Shown here: positions 56,908-64,000 of the stretch, in pieces
Numbering within the stretch: the first letter of the stretch is position 1
How the letters are laid out: each line of letters begins with the position of its first letter
Source of the DNA: Isoperla grammatica
Lineage: Eukaryota > Arthropoda > Insecta > Plecoptera > Perlodidae
Direction of reading: 5' to 3'
DNA: 64,000 nucleotides
Assembly: GCA_945910005.1 (NCBI GenBank)
Contig: OX246744.1
Location: 41,936,378 to 42,000,377, forward strand
Translations under genes and position numbers: made by a program
The notes under the pieces: generated by a model
What the model saw: only the letters and a program-made list of their open reading frames with translations
What the model was told of the DNA's origin: nothing
Databases searched by the model: none

Positions 56908-57650
56908 AATATCTATTTATTACTATTTCGGAGTTATAATTGTATCACTGTGAAGGACTTAATAATCGTAGTCATTCCAACATACCCATGGATATCTGTT
57001 GGTTAACAATAATAATTATTATTATTATTGTATTATTGTAGTTTAGTGAATGGACAGTACAGTTTGCATAGACTGATTAGTAAAACTCACGTTTGCTAGA
57101 AGTTCTCTTCATCTTCATCATCATCGTCTTCATCCTCATCTCCCGTGTTGTAAGTATTCAAGCACTCTTGTTCCTCGTCTTCAGTAGAGCAGCCACAAAG
57201 CTCGGTGCACCTCATGTTATTTGCTTTGCAACTGCATCTTGACGCACACCTTGATTTTAAGCAGTTGCACTTAACTAGTTGAATGACGGCAGCCGGTGCA
57301 GGTTCGAGGATTGTCATGACTGCCACATAGTCGTTGCTCTCAATTAGCTATCCGTAGTCTTCGGGTAATAAGTTGATAGGGTTGGCAACCTGGTCATTAA
57401 GCCACACCCAGCATTGATGGTGAGCACGTAGTATGGCTGGAGATATACGGATTTGATGGGTGGAAGCTTTTGGTGGGTGCGTGGCAAGACTTTTTTTGAA
57501 ATATGCGCCATCGAAGGTCAGACACTGATCTCAGTTTAGTGAATGGACAGTACAGTTTGCAAACAAACTTCTCTAGACCACTTATCACGGAGTCTTTTAG
57601 AACAACAGTTTAACCTAGTTCTTTAAATGCTGAAACTATTTCATAGTCGT
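56908..57650 (-). pseudogene. Inverted copy of the decayed nuclease/CXC gene (left arm)
   Basis: Minus strand repeats the 3' part of 58355-59078: VITGLEKFVCKLYC-like frame (57588-57397), then the CXC domain (57326-57096: KCNCLKSRCASRCSCK, then CGC) and the acidic tail. The same premature stop (LGVA-stop) and the same frame change are present in both arms. The FEN/XPG-like part is missing here. Confidence 0.85.
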
Positions 57651-57739
57651 ATTCTTCCACACACCAGCACTTGTGAGGATCTAGCCAAACTTCTTGTCAT
57701 GCTCATTGACAACAGTTAGACTATAGTGAGTTTTCAGAG

Positions 57740-58904
57740 GTCCACGTGGTATTTGATAGATATGACATTCCTGTTTCATTAAAATCGGCTACTCGAAAGA
57801 CCCGGCAAGGAGGAAAAGCTGCTGTAGCTTATCGCATTACAGACAACACGCCAATCGGGCACTTGAGCATGTCACAACTACTTGGTCACACCAAAACCAA
57901 GTATGAGCTGACATAATATTTTTCACAGAAGATAATTCGAGCCTCACAGGCCATGGAGCGACAAACAGTTGTCGCATGAAGTAACAAGACTATTAGTACA
58001 AAAACATTTCTAACACACTTAAATAGTGAACAGGAAGAAACCGATACAAAAATGTTACTTCATGCAGTAGATGCGACAAAACGAGGAGCTACTCAAATAT
58101 CTATTTTTTCCCCAGATACAGATGTCCTTATCCTGGTACTGCGACGTTACACCGATCTCTGTAAAAATACTGTGTTCATTACAGGTAAAGGGGGAAATAA
58201 TAAAAGGATAGTACTTGGGTCACTATACAACACTCTTGGGCACAATCAAGTTTCAGGACTAACTGCACTTCACGCTTTACGTGGTTCCGACAACACTGGA
58301 GGATTTTCAGGAAAGGGGAAGCTTTCGTACTGGAAAGCTTTCAGAGAATCCGACTATGAAATATTTTCAGCATTTAAAGCACTAGGTTAAACTGTTGCTC
58401 TAAAAGACTCCGTGATAACTGGTCTAGAGAAGTTTGTTTGCAAGCTGTACTGTCCATTCACTAAACTGAGATCAGTGTCTGACCTTCGATGGCGCATGTT
58501 CTACAAAAAGTCTTGCCAAGCACCCACCAAAAGCTTCCACCCAGCAAAGCCGCATATCTCCAGCCATACTACGTGCTCACCATCAACGCTGGGTGTGGCA
58601 TAATGACCAGGTTGACAACCCTATCAACTTATTACCCGAAGACTACGGATGGCTACTTGAGAGCAACGACTATGTGGCAGTCATGACAATCCTCGAACCT
58701 GCACCGGCTGCCGTCATTCAACTAGTTAAGTGCAACTGCTTAAAATCAAGGTGTGCGTCAAGATGCAGTTGCAAAGCAAATAACATGAGGTGCACCGAGG
58801 TTTGTGGCTGCTCTACTGAAGACGAGGAACAAGAGTGCTTGAATACTTACAACACGGGAGATGAGGATGAAGACGATGATGATGAAGATGAAGAGAACTT
58901 CTAG
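57740..58904 (+). pseudogene. Decayed gene: FEN/XPG-like nuclease domain plus CXC (tesmin-like) domain
   Basis: One frame can be followed from VHVVFDRYDIPVSLKSATRK at 57740 to the acidic end at 58904, broken by TAA 57914, TGA 57977, TAA 58388 and TAA 58601 plus a frame change near 58500-58590. SEQEETDTKMLLHA, FSPDTDVLILVLRRY and LRGSDNTGGFSGKGK resemble the acidic motifs of XPG-I/FEN nucleases (E..D, S.D.D, G.D.T). At 58720-58800 a Cys pattern C.CLKSRC.SRCSCK....C....CGC matches a tesmin/TSO1-type CXC repeat. The end is Asp/Glu-rich. Proteins with this layout occur in many copies in animal genomes and act like a mobile family; that is from memory and untested. Confidence 0.72.
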
Positions 58905-59079
58905 CAAACGTGAGTTTTACTAATCAGTCTATGAATAGTAGCTAGTATACAATAATAATAATAATTATTATTGTTAACCAACAGATATCAATGGGTATGT
59001 TGGAATTACTACGATTATTAAGTCCTTCACAGTGATACAATTATAACTCCGAAATAGTAATAAATAGATATTGTTAGAT

Positions 59080-60415
59080 AGCGAGAACCTACCGTGACAT
59101 CCATCCAATTCCGTCGGCTCGGCCTCGAACCCACGGACTCCAAAGTCGACGGACCCGTAGAAGTACTGGGGCGTAGCTCTAGGGGTGGTTCTCACATCAT
59201 AGGGATCGGGACATACCAATTCAGGCAGTTTAGGAATGATAAGACTTTGGTTCAAACAATAGAGGAACCGCAATTTATTGAACTATACACATTTATCCTA
59301 CGTGGCTGAGTTATGGCGAATCTGTCTATGGGCATTCCAGGTCTGATGGACTTAACTTTCCTATCCAGAGGGTAGCTGTAGTAACCCCTATACCTTGGCT
59401 TCCCGGTGGCTGACTCCGACCCCCTGTTGTGGTTTGGCTCCGTCGTCCAGGTCCACGATCGGCCTCCATGTCCTTCCCTCTGGGTCTTCCGTCGTTCCTT
59501 CCACCGTTCCACCTTGGCACAGGTCTACCTCCTCTTACGTTCCATGATTGAATGCCCCGAATTACACACGTGTTCCCACGCACTTAGACTTTCCTACGTC
59601 ATACCCCAGTCACCCCCTCTCTGCCCTACGCTGGCTGTACTAAGTCATAAATTACCAATCAGACTACTCGGTTCGACCCCCTCCCGTAACAAACACAAAT
59701 GAGTGGGGCCAGGCTCTACTGACGTCATCACCGAACCAGCGCCCTCCTAAACCGAGTAGTCAGCAAAGTTGCCGCAATCATTGCCCTCAATACTGCAACA
59801 ATTATTATTGAAATAACCAACGCTCTGGGCTGACGAAATAGCCAGCACAGCGCATACCTTAATTGTGAAAGAAAACTGTAAATGACAAACTAACACAATC
59901 AAGATATCCATAAATCACCAAGAAGGAGATTACACCTGTAAAAGCTATAAAGTACCCACTTTTACATGACATCCGCCCCTCCCGGATAAGATTCGACCCC
60001 GAATCGAAGGGTGATTTATGGAAAGCCAGAAAACAAAGTGATAACCAAATTTGGCATCGGATGTATGACGTAAGCAAAATTACAGATAATTTGAAAATTA
60101 AACAACCCATCCCCTTTACTAAATACGAAAAATTCACCAGGACCCATAGTCAAATTCCTCACCTCTCAGCCATATACATTCTAAAAAGAAGCTACTATGA
60201 GTCATGATCTCTCCAGCACCCTAGTGCATGCCTGAAAACCGAATAACCTTCACAGTACGGCCTAGAGATCACGCTCCGCAAACGATGAAATGACCAGAAA
60301 ACATAGATAAAGAAGAATCAAAACTCAAAATAAAATAATCATAATTTCATGGAAGATAATAAAGACAATACATAATGTACGAAAGATAATAAAGACAATA
60401 CATAACCCACACAGC
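59080..60415. other. No gene recognised
   Basis: Moderately GC-rich with GAGGGGGTCGAACC-like blocks and ACCGAGTAGTC/GACTACTCGG mirrored at 59664 and 59752. A 31-bp direct duplication (AAAGATAATAAAGACAATAC) lies at 60350-60405. Frames are not convincing; a solo LTR is possible but not shown. Confidence 0.4.
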
Positions 60416-60417
60416 AC

Positions 60418-61620
60418 ACCTTTGTCCCATGGACGTCCCTGCGCCGTCGCGCCGGGACATCGGGACGTCCTACGGACGTTCCGATTTTTCCATCTCAAGT
60501 TCCTGCCCGATCCTTAGTTCACCAAATAGTGGATCCGACGGACGTCCCGTGCAGGTCCCGTAGGACGTACTCTAGTAGTCCAAAGGACGTCCTCTTTACG
60601 TCCCGCCGGAGAATTATTAAATCCTATGCATGTCCTGGTTTGTCCATTTCATGACCCTCCCAGGTCCATAATAGTGGATCCGACGGACGTCCCGTGCAAG
60701 TCCCGAAGGACGTACTCTAGTAATCCAAAGGACGTCCGGTTTACGTCCCGCCGGGGCATTGTCCTATCGACGTCCTGCTTTGTCCATTTCAAGTTCCTGC
60801 CTGGTCCTTAGTTCACCAAATAGTGGATCCGACGGACGTCCCATGCAGGTCCCGTAGGACGTACTCTAGTAATCCAAAGGACGTCCGTTTAACGTCCCGC
60901 CAGGACATTGTCCTATCGACGTCCTGGTTTGTCCATTTCAAGTTCCTGCCCGGTCCTTAGTTCACCAAATAGTGGATCCGACGGACGTCCCGTGCAAGTC
61001 CCGTAGGATGTACTCTAGTAATCCAAAGGACGTCCGTTTAACGTCCCGCCAGGGCATTGTCCTATCGACGTCCTGGTTTGTCCATTTCAAGTTCCTGCCC
61101 GGTCCTTAGTTCACCAAATAGTGGATCCGACGGACGTCCCGTGCAAGTCCCGTAGGATGTACTCTAGTAGTCCAAAGGACGTCCGTTTCACGTCCCGCCG
61201 GGGCATTGTCCTATCGACGTCCTGATTTTTCCATTTCAAGTTCCTGCCTGGTCCTTAGTTCACCAAATAGTGGATCCGACGGACGTCCCGTTCAGGTCCC
61301 GTAGGACGTACTCTAGTAATCTAAAGGACGTCCGGTTTACGTCCCGCCGGGGCATTGTCCTATCGACGTCCTGATATGTCAATTTTATGTCCCTACTACG
61401 TCATTAGTTCAGTGGATATGGATCCGATGGACGTCCCGTGCAGGTCCCGTATAAGACGTACTCTAGTAGTCTAAAGGACGTCCACCTTACGTCCCACCGG
61501 GACATTGTCCTATGGAAGTCCGGATATGTCAATTTTGTCCCTACCAGGCCATTAGTTCAGTGAATATGGATCCGACGGACGTCCCGTGCAGGTCCCGTAT
61601 GACGTATGATGGTAGTCGTA
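60418..61620 (+). repeat. 149-bp satellite, about 8 copies, GACGTC-rich
   Basis: GGATCCGACGGACGTCC recurs near 60531, 60676, 60825, 60975, 61123, 61272, 61420 and 61568 (spacing 145-150). Each unit has four to six GGACGT/ACGTCC half-palindromes, besides AAGTTCCTGCCCGGTCCTTA. Confidence 0.95.
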
Positions 61621-61624
61621 TCCT

Positions 61625-63140
61625 TTTTATTCCACGGTCGTTTTCCGATGTCTTTGATTACTTACTTACTTAGCCCCTACTACCAAAGAAAAGTTAGTAT
61701 ATGGGAGAGTAGGAAACGGAAACACGTAACAAATGTGAAGTCATGCCTCAATCTTTACAAAAAGTGGACTGGTTAAAAAAAGGTAAAACATATTGAGCAT
61801 GAAAATAGTGTACATCTGGGCATGTTAAATTCTCTATAACATGCCCAACTGGCCATTTGCTATACTATACAATTTTATAGCCCTGTAGTGGATAAGGACG
61901 TCTCGCATGGATTGTAGTACGTTCAAAAGGATATTCTGGTTGCATTCCGTTACACGACCGGGTTCGACTGGAGTTTTCATGTTTGGTCGCGATGTGATGC
62001 TCGGCTGAGAGTGGCAATCCTTTAGTGCAACGAAATGCTGAGGCCATAATAGAAGGCAGTGCTTTTAAAATGGCGGAGCCTTGGGTATTTTCTTTCAATG
62101 ATATTTTGCTACATTATTTACAATTGTGCGTCTCTGTGAGTCGTTAGTGTAGTTATGTCTCAATCTTTCATTTGGAATTACTTCACTACACTTGAGTATC
62201 CTAAAGTTACCCAAAGAACATTCATACAGCATGTTCAGTTTTATCAGCAATAACCGGCCCAAGCCGGGCTTTTGAGTCGCGACCGATGATGACCGGGAAA
62301 GCAACGAAACGCTAAGAGCCGGGCTTATTGGTCGACCAAAGATGCTTACGGAATACTGCAGTCGGGCTGGTCGAGCCTGGCCGACCTTACGGAATGCAAA
62401 CTCAATAAATTGAATAATATTTGAATTCAAATAAATTAATTTAAATTCATAAATTTAAATTCAGTATCCTTTGAATGTCCTCTCCGGTTGGAGGTGGGTT
62501 GTTATTTATAAACGATTAAACGTTATGGAGAATTCACTACAAAATATTTATTAAATCATGGTGAAGATATCATAGTAGTAATTTCTGTGACATACAGAAC
62601 AGTAATAAAGTAATTTGCACTCGCGAAGAAAACAACAGTTTGTCCATATACAACATATTATTACAAAATGAAAATGTAGATTTAAAACATTCTATCAACA
62701 TGAAACTAGAAGGGTTACAATCATCATATATCTTTTTCAATTACATCCATTTTTCATTCATGGTGTACATAAAAAATAGCTAGGTGACAGTATTTGGTAA
62801 TCAACTGTAAAAGTGTTATGCTGATTAGGTTTTCTTTTCATAGAAATTAATGTTTTACGAAATATGATAAGTTTATTTATTCTGATTGCAGCGGAATGAA
62901 GCACTGTAGGCTATAGTTAAATCGTAATCTATGAAATTTAATTAATGTTCATGTTTTGTTAATTGCAAAACGTCGCATTCAATTTCGACGAAAAATGACG
63001 ATTGCAAATATTAAAATGATTAGGCCTACTCAACCTTAAAAACATTCAATGGCAAATCGTTGTGACGCTTTTTTTAAGTACCTAACCCAGTACTCGCGTG
63101 ACCAATTTTACCAAAAATATCCAGCCTTACCTTTAGGGTA
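61625..63140. other. No gene recognised
   Basis: AT-rich. A GC-rich patch at 62245-62395 has GCCCGGCT/AGCCGGGC mirrors. No coding evidence. Confidence 0.35.
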
Positions 63141-63159
63141 ATTCGTCAATGACATAATT

Positions 63160-63193
63160 TAAACAACAACAACAACAACAACAACAACAGCAA

Positions 63194-63256
<63 letters not shown>

Positions 63257-63265
63257 TAATAATAA
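63160..63265 (+). repeat. (CAA)n then (TAA)n microsatellite
   Basis: CAACAACAA units switch to AATAATAAT at about 63190. Confidence 0.95.
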
Positions 63266-63269
63266 TTTA

Positions 63270-64000
63270 TACTAAGAAGAAAAATAAGATTAGGAATATT
63301 ATTATTGTAACATCTGCATTCACAAACAGTTTGTGTAAGATCAGCAAAACCGAGTATGTTCGTAGTGAACAGACTATCTAGACAATAGACACATTGTTCC
63401 GCATTTACTTTAATAATAATAAAATAATAATATCATTCATTTATATTGCACTCATTGTGTTACACTTCGGATGAACATGCGCTGCGATTGCGATAGTTTG
63501 AGACTCTCATTTGGAGGGATAAGAGATAATAAAAACACTTTGTCAATGACAGCACCACTTCCCACTTGTCATAAACAAAACACTCGACATATTTCACTCC
63601 GACCAGATGGAACTAAAACGTATGCTTAGACCCAACTGCATTATCAACATCACGTCTTATAGCCAGTGCGTTTGTTTGTTACATTATCACGTTTTACAAC
63701 CTGGGAGAAATTGTACTAGAAATGAGGATTTTACTTTTAGTAGGCCTTATTAATATTGTTGTATGCATTGGGGTATTGGTAATGGACAGTCGCTCCAGTA
63801 CGTGTTGAGCCATGTGCAGCTGTACGTGAACTCGAAGAAGACGTCGACCGGACCAATAGCAGCATCTGCGAAGATAAGAGAACAATATCGCAAAACGATA
63901 AATCTCACTCTTAAAATAAAAAGTGAATGTTATGTATGCCTATGCTATAGGCCTACGAATGTATAGGACTGTGCGAAAAAAGTAAATAAAATGAGAATGC
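63270..64000. other. No gene recognised
   Basis: No repeat or coding frame I can support; the window ends here. Confidence 0.35.

Overview
The window looks like a repeat-rich arthropod nuclear genome, probably an insect. The case rests on intron-split coding exons, Penelope-like retroelements (PLEs), 5S-rRNA-derived and tRNA-derived SINEs, many short inverted-repeat DNA transposons (MITEs) and long tandem arrays. I see no bacterial operons, rRNA operon or CRISPR. A cockroach/stick-insect-like (polyneopteran) source is a guess only. A run of N at 51185-51384 is an assembly gap.

Two host genes are supported, both on the + strand. (1) Bases 1150-7739 hold five 3' exons of a metazoan alkaline phosphatase. 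Phases match at every junction and the Mg/Zn ligands are visible; the 5' part lies upstream of the window. (2) Bases 53120-53261 and 53600-53736 are the last two exons of a CAP-superfamily (SCP/venom-allergen-like) protein with an acidic linker and a hydrophobic C-terminus. Its earlier exons were not found.

The rest, about 95%, is repetitive or unassigned. By region: 1-8.3 kb, alkaline phosphatase exons with SINEs and nested MITEs in the introns; 8.3-16.8 kb, minisatellites, hammerhead-like motifs, palindromic MITEs, an (ACGCAC)n tract and an old PLE broken by a hAT-type MITE; 16.8-25 kb, AT-rich DNA with MITE families and SINEs; 25-34.6 kb, three large satellites (about 119-141 bp, 54 bp and 111 bp units) and a head-to-head palindromic PLE flanked by one target-site duplication; 34.6-51 kb, MITEs, SINEs, a 10-bp satellite and microsatellites; 52.4-53.7 kb, the CAP exons; 53.8-64 kb, MITEs, a palindromic decayed gene (FEN/XPG-like plus CXC domain) and two more satellites (150 and 149 bp units).

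The most unusual themes are: tandem arrays made of exon edges with their splice sites (a 5' splice site in one gene, a 3' splice site in the other); a palindromic PLE inserted as one unit; hammerhead-ribozyme-like cores with a compensating helix; and an inverted pair of a decayed nuclease/CXC gene in which both arms share the same lesions.
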